Below, piece by piece: positions 33,171 to 41,958 of a stretch of DNA of 64,000 nucleotides. A program made the position numbers and the translations under genes. How positions within the stretch are numbered: the first letter of the stretch is position 1; each line of letters starts with the position of its first letter. The stretch spans positions 248,001 through 312,000 of the forward strand of contig NZ_JAVJSQ010000005.1 in assembly GCF_040219335.1 (NCBI RefSeq). Direction: 5' to 3'. The DNA is from Gimesia sp. Its GTDB lineage: Bacteria; Planctomycetota; Planctomycetia; Planctomycetales; Planctomycetaceae. A model generated the notes under the pieces. It made no database searches and had not been told where the DNA came from. It worked only from the letters and a program-made list of their open reading frames with translations.

Positions 33171-34643
33171 TCATTTAAGAGACAAATACAAGTCCCAGAT
33201 GAACGCAGCAGACAGACTGCCATAGCAGATGGCACAGACAATCAGAGCAGCACGCCGCCAGATGGGGGGCTTAAGTTGTTGTGGCAGGAGTTTTGTATTG
33301 ATAATCAGGATCTGAATCGCTGCAACAGCCAGGACAGGACCTGCTACAGCGCCCAGGATTTTAAACAGTGAAATAGCGTGTCCCCAGTGTACGGCAAACA
33401 AACCCCAGACTGTGGCAATCATCAGAAACAGATAATAGAGCCGACTGACATTCATCTTACGTCGTTCCCGCAACTGGGGGCTGGCTACCCAGACGATATC
33501 CGTCACCGTTCGGATGAGCACATCGGTGTTACTGAGGTGAGTTGACATCAGCACCCAGAATCCGTTCAACAGGGCCAACCACCAGAAACCAGTCCAGAGT
33601 TGTTCTGCCATGAAACGTGCCTGAAATGCTCCCGCAGCCAGATGCTCCATATTGGTGTTTTCCGGTATGACAGCGGTTGCGAGATTCACATTCAGGAACA
33701 TGCCCACCAGGCAACCCAGCCCCCAGAGCCAGACCTGGTCTGCGGAGACGTATTTCCACCAGGAACGCCAGTGATTCAGGTTTTCCTCAGTGAGGGGAAA
33801 CACTTTTCCGACTGGCGAGAGCTGCATTTCACTGTGGCTGAAAGCACTGGTAATCGATCCAACTTTGGCGCCCATGCCGAAGCCTTTATCGCGATACCAG
33901 TTGGTTATTACCAGATTCCCGATGCCCCCGGAGCCAGCTGTTGCTGCAAACGTGGCTAAAAGAAGCGGATCCAGGTTGGCAGGAAGCGAGCCAAACTGGA
34001 CAAATCCGGAGAGTGTTTTTAACCAGTGTGAGAAGGGAACAAACAGCAGGTTGACGGTAATCAGAAAGGAAAAGATGAAGGTAATCATCACCCAGGAAAA
34101 GTACTCAAGCATCCGCTCAATTGTTTTTCCTGAGAGTAGAATAGCTACCGTAATTGCAATTACCAGGTATGTCAGCAGATGAAGTGACGTCGCATCTCCG
34201 TCACCCGCTATCCGACCCGCAAATGTCGCGAAGAGGACTGAGGCGCATCCGGCTGCCAGAGCCGGCACTCCCAGTTGCGCTACGGTAGCAAAGATGTAGC
34301 CACTCGCCCAGAACTTAGATCCGGGACGCAAACGCATGATACCTACCAGAATGGGTTCTCCGGTATAGAGTGTGTAACGAATTGCCTCCAGATTAAATAA
34401 AAGCTGAAGAGCAATCGCGACTGTTGCAATCCAGAGAATACTCATACCGTATTTGACAGTAATCGTAGGACCAATCAGCCACTCGCCACCACCAATGGAA
34501 CCAGCGAGCAGGATGGCCCCCGGGCCGATCGTACGAAACAGATTGCGAATCGAAAAAGGAGGTGGGGCTGGTAGATCCTCTTCGCTCCAGGGAGCGAGAT
34601 CGCCAGTGATCCTTGCAGATTGAGGACTAATGATGTTGCTCAT
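33171..34643 (-). CDS. Nramp-like membrane transporter lacking canonical metal-binding motifs
   Basis: 490 residues from the ATG at 34643 (upstream GAG; a TTG at 34688 is longer). About eleven hydrophobic helices in an Nramp/APC-type arrangement, beginning IGPGAILLAGSIGGGEWLIGP. In true Nramp transporters helix 1 has DPGN and helix 6 has MPH, which bind the metal. Here the equivalent stretches read GSIGGGEW and ATAGSGGIGNL, so Mn/Fe transport is doubtful. Planctomycetes carry several such Nramp-related proteins of unknown substrate. The gene ends an apparent minus-strand block with the cytochrome/DUF1501 genes but has its own 56-bp gap. Confidence 0.84.
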   Translation of the reverse strand: MSNIISPQSARITGDLAPWSEEDLPAPPPFSIRNLFRTIGPGAILLAGSIGGGEWLIGPTITVKYGMSILWIATVAIALQLLFNLEAIRYTLYTGEPILVGIMRLRPGSKFWASGYIFATVAQLGVPALAAGCASVLFATFAGRIAGDGDATSLHLLTYLVIAITVAILLSGKTIERMLEYFSWVMITFIFSFLITVNLLFVPFSHWLKTLSGFVQFGSLPANLDPLLLATFAATAGSGGIGNLVITNWYRDKGFGMGAKVGSITSAFSHSEMQLSPVGKVFPLTEENLNHWRSWWKYVSADQVWLWGLGCLVGMFLNVNLATAVIPENTNMEHLAAGAFQARFMAEQLWTGFWWLALLNGFWVLMSTHLSNTDVLIRTVTDIVWVASPQLRERRKMNVSRLYYLFLMIATVWGLFAVHWGHAISLFKILGAVAGPVLAVAAIQILIINTKLLPQQLKPPIWRRAALIVCAICYGSLSAAFIWDLYLSLK

Positions 34644-34861
34644 TTCAGTCTCGCTGATACCCTCAGTGCTTTGTTTCCGTGTTTTCAATATGGCATGACT
34701 CTAACAGATTGTTAAACATCAGCAAGATTTTATTTGATTCCTGTGTGGCGCGGAGTCTCAATTTGAAGTTCGCGCCTGGTTGTCGGTCTTGTGATTTGCC
34801 ATAATGATCACAGGCAAAGAATTGTCTTTTGAGTCAGTTAATAAAACAGGGCATCAGTTTT

Positions 34862-36103
34862 ATGAAACATTCGATTATTGTTGCAGGTGTTTGTGGGCTC
34901 TTGTTCGGTGCGGGACTCTTTGCAGCCGAACCCCAAACGAAGTCGATAAATCAAATCGAGCGTATGGAAAAGATTGCCGATCTGGCACTGGTCCCGCCTG
35001 CTTTGAATACGTCTCCACTACCTGAATATGGCTACGATAAGCTCGATTACGGCATGACGATTGGGATTGAACGTACCCCAGGAGGGCGTCTCTGGGCCTG
35101 CTGGGTAGCTGGTGGCGATAGTCCTAAGGCGTTTTTTGTGCTGGCGACAAGTGATGATGATGGAGAGACCTGGTCACAACCCCGTTTGGTCCTCGATTCA
35201 CATTCAACTGATTTGCCCATGGATCGCAGTATTCTAGTAGGAAATCTCTGGACCGATCCGGAAGGACGTTTGTGGCTGATATTTGATCAGTCAATGCACA
35301 TGTTTGACGGGAGAGCTGGGGTCTGGGCCACCGTTTGTGATAACCCTGATGCAGTCGTACCGGTCTGGTCTGTACCGCGTCGTATCTGGCATGGGGTCAC
35401 ACTGAATAAACCAACGGTACTCTCCAATGGAGAATGGATGCTGCCGATTTCCCTCGATCAGCGGGAAGGTTTCGGTCCTTTCAAGGGATGTTTTAAAGAA
35501 CTGGATCCTGTGCGAGGCGCAAATGTGTTTGTATCCACTGATAAAGGGTCAACCTGGAAACGCAGGGGAGCCGCCCGGTTTCCCAATCCGGACTGGCACG
35601 AACACATGATCGTCGAACGTAAAGACGGTACTCTCTGGATGCTGGCCCGAACCAGTAAAGGCATCATGCAGACAACATCCCGGGATGGTGGACGGACTTG
35701 GGCGAAGCCTTCTTTACCTCCCCAGATCAAACAGCCGAATGCCCGCTTTCATATCCGCCGGCTAGACTCCGGGCGACTGCTGTTAATCAAGCATGGTGAC
35801 AAAATTGATGCCCACAAAGGTCGGGTTCAATTGAGTGCCTGGTTATCAGAGGATGACGGCATGACCTGGCAAGGGGGGCTGGTGCTGGATGAACGGAAGG
35901 GAATTTCCTATCCCGATGGATTTCAGGCACCGAATGGAACAATTTATATTTCGTATGATCGGAACCGTTCCACAGACGGAGAAATCTTGCTGGCCCGCTT
36001 TACTGAGCAGGATATCATGACTCGCAAACTGAACGGGCCGAAATCCCGACTCAAGATGCTGATCAGCCGGGCGACTCCTTCCGGTAAGTCAAAAGATGAC
36101 TAA
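34862..36103 (+). CDS. Secreted sialidase-like (BNR/Asp-box) protein
   Basis: 413 residues from the ATG at 34862, which gives a clean signal peptide (IIVAGVCGLLFGAGLFAA); a TTG at 34829 is longer. Asp-box repeats S-x-D-x-G-x-T-W occur four times: SDDDGETW, STDKGSTW, SRDGGRTW and SEDDGMTW, marking a six-bladed sialidase-type propeller. The family cleaves sialic acids or related glycosides. A complete sialidase arginine triad cannot be verified by eye, so the substrate may differ. Its stop overlaps by 4 bases the end of the convergent SRPBCC gene. Confidence 0.88.
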   Translation: MKHSIIVAGVCGLLFGAGLFAAEPQTKSINQIERMEKIADLALVPPALNTSPLPEYGYDKLDYGMTIGIERTPGGRLWACWVAGGDSPKAFFVLATSDDDGETWSQPRLVLDSHSTDLPMDRSILVGNLWTDPEGRLWLIFDQSMHMFDGRAGVWATVCDNPDAVVPVWSVPRRIWHGVTLNKPTVLSNGEWMLPISLDQREGFGPFKGCFKELDPVRGANVFVSTDKGSTWKRRGAARFPNPDWHEHMIVERKDGTLWMLARTSKGIMQTTSRDGGRTWAKPSLPPQIKQPNARFHIRRLDSGRLLLIKHGDKIDAHKGRVQLSAWLSEDDGMTWQGGLVLDERKGISYPDGFQAPNGTIYISYDRNRSTDGEILLARFTEQDIMTRKLNGPKSRLKMLISRATPSGKSKDD

Positions 36104-36588
36104 CCCTGTTGGCTGGACGTTGCAAACTCAAAATTCTTGAGCCGCTCAAGTCTGTATTTGAAAATCCGTTCGACATCGCCTTGCACAAAAAGGCGATTGA
36201 TGAGAGCACCTCCATAGACGGAGTAAGTCACATGGTCCCTGGCCAGCGTACCATCGGTCTGTTCTTCAAATGTGTGTAGATGCCTCCACAGGCGATAGGG
36301 GCCCTTCAGTTGTGTATCGACAAACCGGACTCCGGGGACCCATTCAGTGATTTCTGTCTTCCAGCGAAGCGGGATTCCGTGCAGCTTGAGTTGATAGTCA
36401 ATTAAGGCACCAGCCTGCATCTCAATCGGCCCGGGGCTGATGATTTTGAAATTCAGCCAGGGGGGAGTAATGGTTTCAAGATTCTCAGGTTGCGCAAAAA
36501 AGTCGAAAACATCCTTGATGGGGCAGGGGATGAAGATCTCAGTTTCCAGTTCATAATTCCCCGAGGGATTTCTTCTGATATTCAGCAT
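36100..36588 (-). CDS. SRPBCC (START/Bet v1-like) superfamily protein
   Basis: 162 residues, cytoplasmic. It begins YELETEIFIPCPIKDVFDFFAQPENLETITPPWLNFKI, the SRPBCC pattern in which a first strand is followed by PxxxVFxFFxxPxNLxxITP. It ends LINRLFVQGDVERIFKYRLERL, the long C-terminal helix. Such proteins bind hydrophobic ligands; the closest bacterial relatives are annotated as ligand-binding SRPBCC or cyclase/dehydrase. It is convergent with the sialidase-like gene and shares 4 bases with it. Confidence 0.85.
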   Translation of the reverse strand: MLNIRRNPSGNYELETEIFIPCPIKDVFDFFAQPENLETITPPWLNFKIISPGPIEMQAGALIDYQLKLHGIPLRWKTEITEWVPGVRFVDTQLKGPYRLWRHLHTFEEQTDGTLARDHVTYSVYGGALINRLFVQGDVERIFKYRLERLKNFEFATSSQQG

Positions 36589-36829
36589 GTCTGTAGTGAT
36601 CCTGCCAGGCTTGTCGACTTGAAGACAAAAAATGATGTTTCAGGGATTGAAATACGCCGTCAGCCGACTATCAAACTGACAGTAAAATACCCAAGCATAC
36701 ATAGTGATTATTGTCCTGAGTGGTAAAAAGAGTAGGGTTCTATTATCAGATTTGTTGAATCCCCCTTCTGGAAATGCTGAACTCACATAATATTCCTGGC
36801 ACACTGTGATTTAAAAATTGGAAGAAGTT

Positions 36830-37597
36830 ATGTCTGTTACTGTTGGCGATGCACAAAACTATGTGATACTGGGATCAACTGGATCCGTAGGATCTGAACT
36901 CAGCCGACGCCTGGTCAAAGCAGGACATAAAGTGATGCTGGGGGGGCGAGATCAGGAGAAACTGAACCAATTATCCACGGAACTGGATTCTCCTAAATGC
37001 AGAATTGAAGCCTCTGAGCCACAGACCATTGATGAATGCCTGAAACAGGCAGAAGCGAATTTTGGATGTGTCGATGGCGTTGTGAACTGCATTGGTTCTG
37101 TGTTATTGAAACCCGCTCACCTGACCTCAGACGAAGAATGGGCTCAAACACTTTCCGTGAATCTGACATCCGCTTTCATCACAGTTCGGAGTGCCGCTCA
37201 GGTCATGCGCAAGAATGGTGGCTCGGTTGTTTTGATCTCATCCGCTGCAGCCAGAGCTGGAATCGCAAACCATGAAGCCATTGCTGCTGCCAAAGCAGGT
37301 ATTATCGGGTTAACCCTGTCCGCAGCTGCCACCTATGCCAGTCGAGGGATTCGAGTCAATGCGGTGGCTCCCGGTCTGGTCAAATCGAATATGACTCGCC
37401 ATTTATGGGAATCAGAAGCAGCGGAAGCGACTTCGATTTCGATGCATGCCCTGGATCGACTGGGGGAACCAGCTGATGTCGCTTCACTGATAGAATGGCT
37501 GGTGAGTCCGGAGAACAGTTGGATGACGGGTCAGATTCTGGGTATCGATGGTGGGTTGGCTTCTGTGATTCCACGACCTCGACAGAAGAGTGGTTGA
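36830..37597 (+). CDS. Short-chain dehydrogenase/reductase-like protein lacking the catalytic tyrosine
   Basis: 255 residues from the ATG at 36830 (a TTG at 36818 is longer). The Rossmann motif is ILGSTGSVGSELSRRL (12-27), with Arg40 after the second strand suggesting NADP(H). CIGS stands for the usual NAG motif, and Asn111 and Ser138 are present. The active site YxxxK reads Ile151-Ala-Ala-Ala-Lys155, so the catalytic tyrosine is replaced while the lysine remains. The C-terminal RVNAVAPGLVKSNM and SWMTGQILGIDGG are otherwise standard. It may be an inactive or atypical SDR. A terminator follows 7 bases after the stop. Confidence 0.9.
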   Translation: MSVTVGDAQNYVILGSTGSVGSELSRRLVKAGHKVMLGGRDQEKLNQLSTELDSPKCRIEASEPQTIDECLKQAEANFGCVDGVVNCIGSVLLKPAHLTSDEEWAQTLSVNLTSAFITVRSAAQVMRKNGGSVVLISSAAARAGIANHEAIAAAKAGIIGLTLSAAATYASRGIRVNAVAPGLVKSNMTRHLWESEAAEATSISMHALDRLGEPADVASLIEWLVSPENSWMTGQILGIDGGLASVIPRPRQKSG

Positions 37598-37604
37598 AAA
37601 AAAT

Positions 37605-37640
37605 GCCTGACAAGAATTTAGGTTCCTGTCAGGCTTTTTA
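37605..37640. terminator. Bidirectional intrinsic terminator between SDR and cytochrome genes
   Basis: GCCTGACA (37605-37612), 14-base loop, TGTCAGGC (37627-37634), followed by TTTTT and preceded by an A-run (37597-37603). It can serve both the plus-strand SDR and the minus-strand cytochrome c gene. Confidence 0.82.
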
Positions 37641-37665
37641 TATATTGAAACGTTTGTCAAAAGAC

Positions 37666-38148
37666 TCAAGGAGCCAGTTGATGTTCGCCATCTGCAAAGT
37701 CCTGGTGGCAGGCATTGCAGTTCTTCAGCATGGCCTCGTAATGCTTGCGGGCAACTTTGAAGTCTCTGGCTTTTGCTGCTTTGTAAAGCAGTCCACCTTC
37801 TTCACGAACATTCACGCTGTGCGTATTCCAGCTGGCGCCGTTATCTTTCGGCTCATGCAGAAGCAATAAATTCCCACCTTCAGCCAGGATAAGGGCATCT
37901 GATTTGATGGATTTCCAGGCCTTACGGTTTTCAGGTTCTGCCGCGATGGACTGCTTGAGCCGTTTGTAGGTCGGCTGGAAGACATATTCCATGAATTCGT
38001 GCATATCGGGTTCAACGGGCACACCCGCTTGCGATTTCTTCGAATCTGGTCCCGCGAGAGTCTGTGTTGACTGTGACCATACCAGGGCGGTTCCCAACCC
38101 CAATAGAACAATAGATCCGATTAACGATTTTCGATTAATTTGATGCAT
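37666..38148 (-). CDS. Small exported c-type cytochrome (cytochrome c'-like)
   Basis: 160 residues with a signal peptide (SLIGSIVLLGLGTALVWSQS) and a single C-terminal haem site CNACH (KNCNACHQDFADGEH). The middle is helical (EFMEYVFQPTYKRLKQSIAAEP; LLYKAAKARDFKVARKHYEAML). A C-terminal haem on a four-helix bundle is the layout of cytochrome c'/c556-like proteins. It is likely periplasmic electron transfer or ligand binding. It stands alone, bounded by the bidirectional terminator downstream. Confidence 0.88.
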   Translation of the reverse strand: MHQINRKSLIGSIVLLGLGTALVWSQSTQTLAGPDSKKSQAGVPVEPDMHEFMEYVFQPTYKRLKQSIAAEPENRKAWKSIKSDALILAEGGNLLLLHEPKDNGASWNTHSVNVREEGGLLYKAAKARDFKVARKHYEAMLKNCNACHQDFADGEHQLAP

Positions 38149-38260
38149 TTGATTCTCTCTAAATTTAAATGAAACGATATTTCAGATGGGATATTACATT
38201 TCCTGCAGACTTAATCTGACAGAATCCAAAAATAACAGACTGACTCTGAGTAAAGCGATG

Positions 38261-38674
38261 TTAGATCAATTGAACATTCAGTTGCATAAAGAGGGGGCAG
38301 CCGATTTCTGAAAGGTGATGAATCAGGATTGATGTAGGCTGACTTGCTGAATTGCCATCCAGGTTACAAAGGATTCGCCTCAGGCTACCCGATTCGAATT
38401 GATTTTGCTGATGGAGTTGTTTCTTACAAGTAGCTTCACTTTCTTCTACTGCAGGAAATGTATTAATTAAACCTGAAATGGGCAGTGGCAGGGATGAATG
38501 GGAGTGCCAGCTTCTGAGAAGAGGGGGAGCGTGGTCGCATGCATGGTAAAGTCGTAGATGGGTGGCGAGCTCAATATCAGTCATCCCCTGGTGTGAATGC
38601 CCACCCGGGAGAGGAAAACATATGGAAAGCAGAATCAATGCAATTATCAAAATTCTGCTGGGGACGTAGGTCAT
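38261..38674 (-). CDS. Hypothetical exported histidine-rich protein
   Basis: 137 residues. The N-terminal hydrophobic stretch (RILIIALILLSICFPLPGG) looks like a signal peptide. It is followed by histidine-rich segments (GHSHQGM; LRLYHACDHAPPLLRSWHSH) and four cysteines. No domain is recognised. The His and Cys content could bind metal, but this is a guess. It lies 112 bases upstream of the cytochrome c gene on the same strand. It may be real because of the signal-like start, but no homologue can be named. Confidence 0.45.
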   Translation of the reverse strand: MTYVPSRILIIALILLSICFPLPGGHSHQGMTDIELATHLRLYHACDHAPPLLRSWHSHSSLPLPISGLINTFPAVEESEATCKKQLHQQNQFESGSLRRILCNLDGNSASQPTSILIHHLSEIGCPLFMQLNVQLI

Positions 38675-38977
38675 ACATTCCGCCTGATAGGTTTCTGTAA
38701 ATCGTTCGAGTTTATTTCTCAGGTGACATTTTTTTCAGGTTAAATTTTAATTATCCCTTTCGCTGATCACAACTGATTCCCCCTTGCACTTTGTGAGATT
38801 CAATTAGCAAAGAGGGGGCTGACAGAGGTTCCTTCTGCCGTTCTATGATCATCAAAGACTGGTGTACTTTATTGAAGGCATGGTATAATCAGGATGTTTT
38901 GGTAGGATTAGAGTAATGTTTAATTCGACCTTTGGAGAATATTGATTTTCTTAAGAACAGCATCAGGAGGCAGATCA
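38675..38977. other. Divergent intergenic region before the HEAT-repeat gene
   Basis: About 300 bases. The only firm element is AGGAGG at 38965-38970, the ribosome-binding site of the HEAT-repeat gene. A CCCCC...GGGGG partial dyad spans about 38777-38818. No ORF or RNA gene is evident. Confidence 0.55.
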
Positions 38978-39466
38978 ATGACAGTCAACGAAAGTCAACT
39001 CACAGACTGGATTTCTCAGCTCGACAGCTCTGATGGAGAGACCAGACAGTCAGCGCGTCATCAACTGGTTCAAGCGGGAGCGGATGCGGTCCCGGCTTTG
39101 ATCAAGGCACTGAATCATTCTTCCGAGACTATGCGCTGGGAGGCAGCCAAGGCATTGGGGGAAATCAGAGACCCTGTTGCTGTCGAACCATTGATCGAGA
39201 TCCTGGCAGATGACGACAGTGTGCGGTTCGTTGCTGCCTCCGCTTTGATTGGGATGAGTAATGATTCTGTGCCTCCCCTCTTACGGGCATTGATTAATGA
39301 ACCAGCCCGGTTCCGGGACGGTGGTTGTTTTGTGTTGCATCACCTGGCATCAGATGACGAAAAACTACGTGAGCCGTTGACCCCTGTGGTTGAAGCGCTG
39401 ATGTCGCTTGATTCGTCTCTGCTGGTTCCAGTTGAATCCGAAAAGGCTCTTTCAAAGCTTAAATAG
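38978..39466 (+). CDS. HEAT-repeat (PBS lyase-like) protein
   Basis: 162 residues from the ATG at 38978, preceded by a perfect AGGAGG 7 bases away. Consecutive alpha-hairpin repeats read VPALIKALNHSSETMRWEAA, KALGEIRDPVAVEPLIEILA and DDSVRFVAASALIGM, the classic HEAT/PBS-lyase pattern. These are protein-interaction scaffolds. It has no signal peptide and is cytoplasmic. The PQQ-like propeller gene follows 48 bases on, so the two may be co-transcribed. The partner is unknown. Confidence 0.87.
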   Translation: MTVNESQLTDWISQLDSSDGETRQSARHQLVQAGADAVPALIKALNHSSETMRWEAAKALGEIRDPVAVEPLIEILADDDSVRFVAASALIGMSNDSVPPLLRALINEPARFRDGGCFVLHHLASDDEKLREPLTPVVEALMSLDSSLLVPVESEKALSKLK

Positions 39467-39514
39467 CCTGTTCGATTTATCAATTCCCGCACCTTCATTT
39501 CAGAAGGTCTGCCT

Positions 39515-41557
39515 GTGAAATGTTCTTTCTGCAGAAAGAAACGGTCAGAACAGGATCTGCTAACCCCCAGGATGCAGATCCTGGCGACGGTTTGCTTTCT
39601 GTTTTTCTTAACTGCAAAACCCGGGCAGGCGAACGATCCAAATCCTTTTTTACCAACCGGTGTGGAAGATCGTGGTTGGCCTGATGTTCGGGGCGCTGAT
39701 TTTGATGCACATTCTCCGGAAATAAATCTGGCGGACAGCTGGCCTGAAGAGGGACCTCCCGTTCTGTGGGTTAAAGAACTGGGACAGGGATATTCTGCTT
39801 TCGTCGCCCAGGGGAATCGCGTTTATACCCAGGCCCAGACTTTACAGGGACAATACGTATATTGTCTGGAAGCAAAAACGGGAAAAACGATCTGGCAGTA
39901 CCGTTATGACTGGCCCTATGAACTAACTGGCGTTTATCCCGGACCAAGGGCGACCCCCACGCTGGCTGATGGAAAGGTCCTCTTTGCGGCCCCCAGTGGA
40001 CTCATCGGCTGTCTGGATGCAAAACGGGGGAAACTGATCTGGTCCCGAAATGTACTGGAAGATTTTCACGGTACGGGGGGAGACGGATTTGGTTATGCCT
40101 GTTCGCCGACAGTCGTGGACCAATTGGCCATCTTACCTGTGGGCGGGCCAGACGCCAGTCTGGTAGCCCTGAATCTCAACGATGGGAAGACCGTCTGGCA
40201 GGCAGGCAATCGACCTGCCAGTTACTGTCCAGCATTTCCGATTGAACGTAAGGGGCAAAAACTGGTGGTGGGTTATCTGGAGAACGCCCTGGTTATCCAT
40301 GATCTGCAGACAGGAGAGCTGCTGCTTGAGCATGAGTTATCCGAAGGGTATGACGAGCACTCCGCCTGGCCCCTTTATCGAGAACCGTATCTCTGGCTCG
40401 CTGCTCCATTTCGTTCTGGCTCTCAATTACTGGAACTGCCGGATCAGTTTACACACTCAGAACCGTTGAAAACAGTCTGGCGTTCTCGTGTGATGTCCAA
40501 TGATGTGTTATCGAGTGTGCTGGTGGATGGAAGGATTTACGGTTTTGATATTTTTGATCAACAGTCAAAAACACAGCGTCCTTCTCGAGGTAAGTTTCGT
40601 TGTATTGATTTTCTGACGGGGGAAGAATTATGGGAGCAGGGATCTGGACGCCCCGAACGATCGAATAATGACATCTCTGATGAACTGGGACAATCCGGAA
40701 TCATTATCGCTGATGGAAAACTGATTCTCCTTAATGAACGAGGCGAGTTGATCCTGCTTCGTCAGAATTCCGAGCAATGTGAAATTCTGGCTCGCTGTTC
40801 GGTTCTTTCAGGAGAATTAACCTGGACGCCCCCCGTGCTGCACCGTGGTTGCGTATTTATTCGAAATCAATCCCGGGCTGCCTGTGTTTATATCGGGGAT
40901 CCTGATCTGTTACCGACTGATCAGGCCACATTGAATTTGACTGATATTCCGCAGGAAGCTTACTACGACTGGGCGGGACAGATTCTGTCCGTGGAACCGG
41001 AGTACGCTTTTGATTTGCCTTCGACTGAATGGCTTATCAGCTGGTACTGCTGGTCTCTCGGGTTACTGATCGTCAGCCTGATGCTGGCCGCGGTTCCACT
41101 CTGGTGGATACCAGCTCAATATCGAAGGCGGGCCTGGATCCGCTCATACCGCATCATGGCATTCCTGACTGGGTCACTGGGAACCACATGGATCAGTCTC
41201 TGGTCTCAGGATTTTATATTCACGTGGCCGTTGTGTCTCTATATTGCGACCGAGCCTGTGCTGGAGTCTGTCCAGTTTCGCAGGGAAGGTCAACGGGCTG
41301 CATTCTGGCGAGATTATGGGCCACTTATCGGTTTACTCGGGGTATTCACTGTCTACTTTCTAATCTGCCGTCGGCTGAGCCTCGTCTTCGAATGGGCGTT
41401 CCTCGCGGGACCCATTGGGGCGTTACCTGCAGGTTGCTCGGAATGGTATTTGAAACCTCAGACACCACTGCAGGTGTGCTTCGTTTTACTATTGAAACTG
41501 ATTACATTTACCTGTTTTTATGCAAGTGGAGTTGTCGTCCTCTGGTTGCGTTATTGA
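39515..41557 (+). CDS. PQQ-like beta-propeller protein with C-terminal membrane domain
   Basis: 680 residues (GTG start). An ATG at 39572 would begin directly at the signal-like segment MQILATVCFLFFLTAKPGQA and is a good alternative. Residues about 45-460 carry PQQ-like blade motifs: YVYCLEAKTGKTIWQYRYDW, LIGCLDAKRGKLIWSRNVL, LVALNLNDGKTVWQAGNR and FRCIDFLTGEELWEQGSG. The final 175 residues contain about six hydrophobic helices (from SWYCWSLGLLIVSLMLAAV on). This is an unusual layout: an exported propeller tethered by a polytopic tail. Function unknown; such propellers often act as scaffolds or redox sensors. Confidence 0.86.
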   Translation: MKCSFCRKKRSEQDLLTPRMQILATVCFLFFLTAKPGQANDPNPFLPTGVEDRGWPDVRGADFDAHSPEINLADSWPEEGPPVLWVKELGQGYSAFVAQGNRVYTQAQTLQGQYVYCLEAKTGKTIWQYRYDWPYELTGVYPGPRATPTLADGKVLFAAPSGLIGCLDAKRGKLIWSRNVLEDFHGTGGDGFGYACSPTVVDQLAILPVGGPDASLVALNLNDGKTVWQAGNRPASYCPAFPIERKGQKLVVGYLENALVIHDLQTGELLLEHELSEGYDEHSAWPLYREPYLWLAAPFRSGSQLLELPDQFTHSEPLKTVWRSRVMSNDVLSSVLVDGRIYGFDIFDQQSKTQRPSRGKFRCIDFLTGEELWEQGSGRPERSNNDISDELGQSGIIIADGKLILLNERGELILLRQNSEQCEILARCSVLSGELTWTPPVLHRGCVFIRNQSRAACVYIGDPDLLPTDQATLNLTDIPQEAYYDWAGQILSVEPEYAFDLPSTEWLISWYCWSLGLLIVSLMLAAVPLWWIPAQYRRRAWIRSYRIMAFLTGSLGTTWISLWSQDFIFTWPLCLYIATEPVLESVQFRREGQRAAFWRDYGPLIGLLGVFTVYFLICRRLSLVFEWAFLAGPIGALPAGCSEWYLKPQTPLQVCFVLLLKLITFTCFYASGVVVLWLRY

Positions 41558-41958
41558 TCTCTAAAAGGAGATTCATATTACTTCATTCCATTTAGAATAG
41601 GGCTCTTATCAGCAGACAGGCGAACGGCTTATTCTCAAAACAGAAGCCTGACGATTGCCTGTAAGTGTCGATTTTTAAAATGCTTACGCCCAAGGGGGAT
41701 GTGCTGCGATTGGTTTGTCGCTGTCTCACCAGGGGAGACTCGTTGTGACAGAATCCATTGCAGATGAGCGGGGTAATATTCCGTCAGACAGCCTGTTTTC
41801 AAAACAAAGGTTGTTGCCTACAATATACTTAGGCCGATACAGTAAGCAATCAGCTTAGGCATTGCCATCAGGCAAGAGCCTCTGTTTTCAGGTTGGGCGA
41901 GCGTTTAAAACTTTCCCAGCCTGACAGAGCTGTATCGGGGGAGAGGAAGGGCAGTTTC
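41558..41958. other. Leader region of the large hybrid kinase gene
   Basis: About 400 bases without a credible ORF. A TATACT at 41824-41829 could be a -10 element, but no convincing -35 lies 17 bases away. GAGGAAGGG at 41943-41951 is the ribosome-binding site of the kinase. Confidence 0.5.

Noticed and set aside
39515-39540. N-terminal MKCSFCRKK as a zinc ribbon
   Set aside because: Only one CxxC pair is present, and the true start may be the ATG at 39572, which would remove it.
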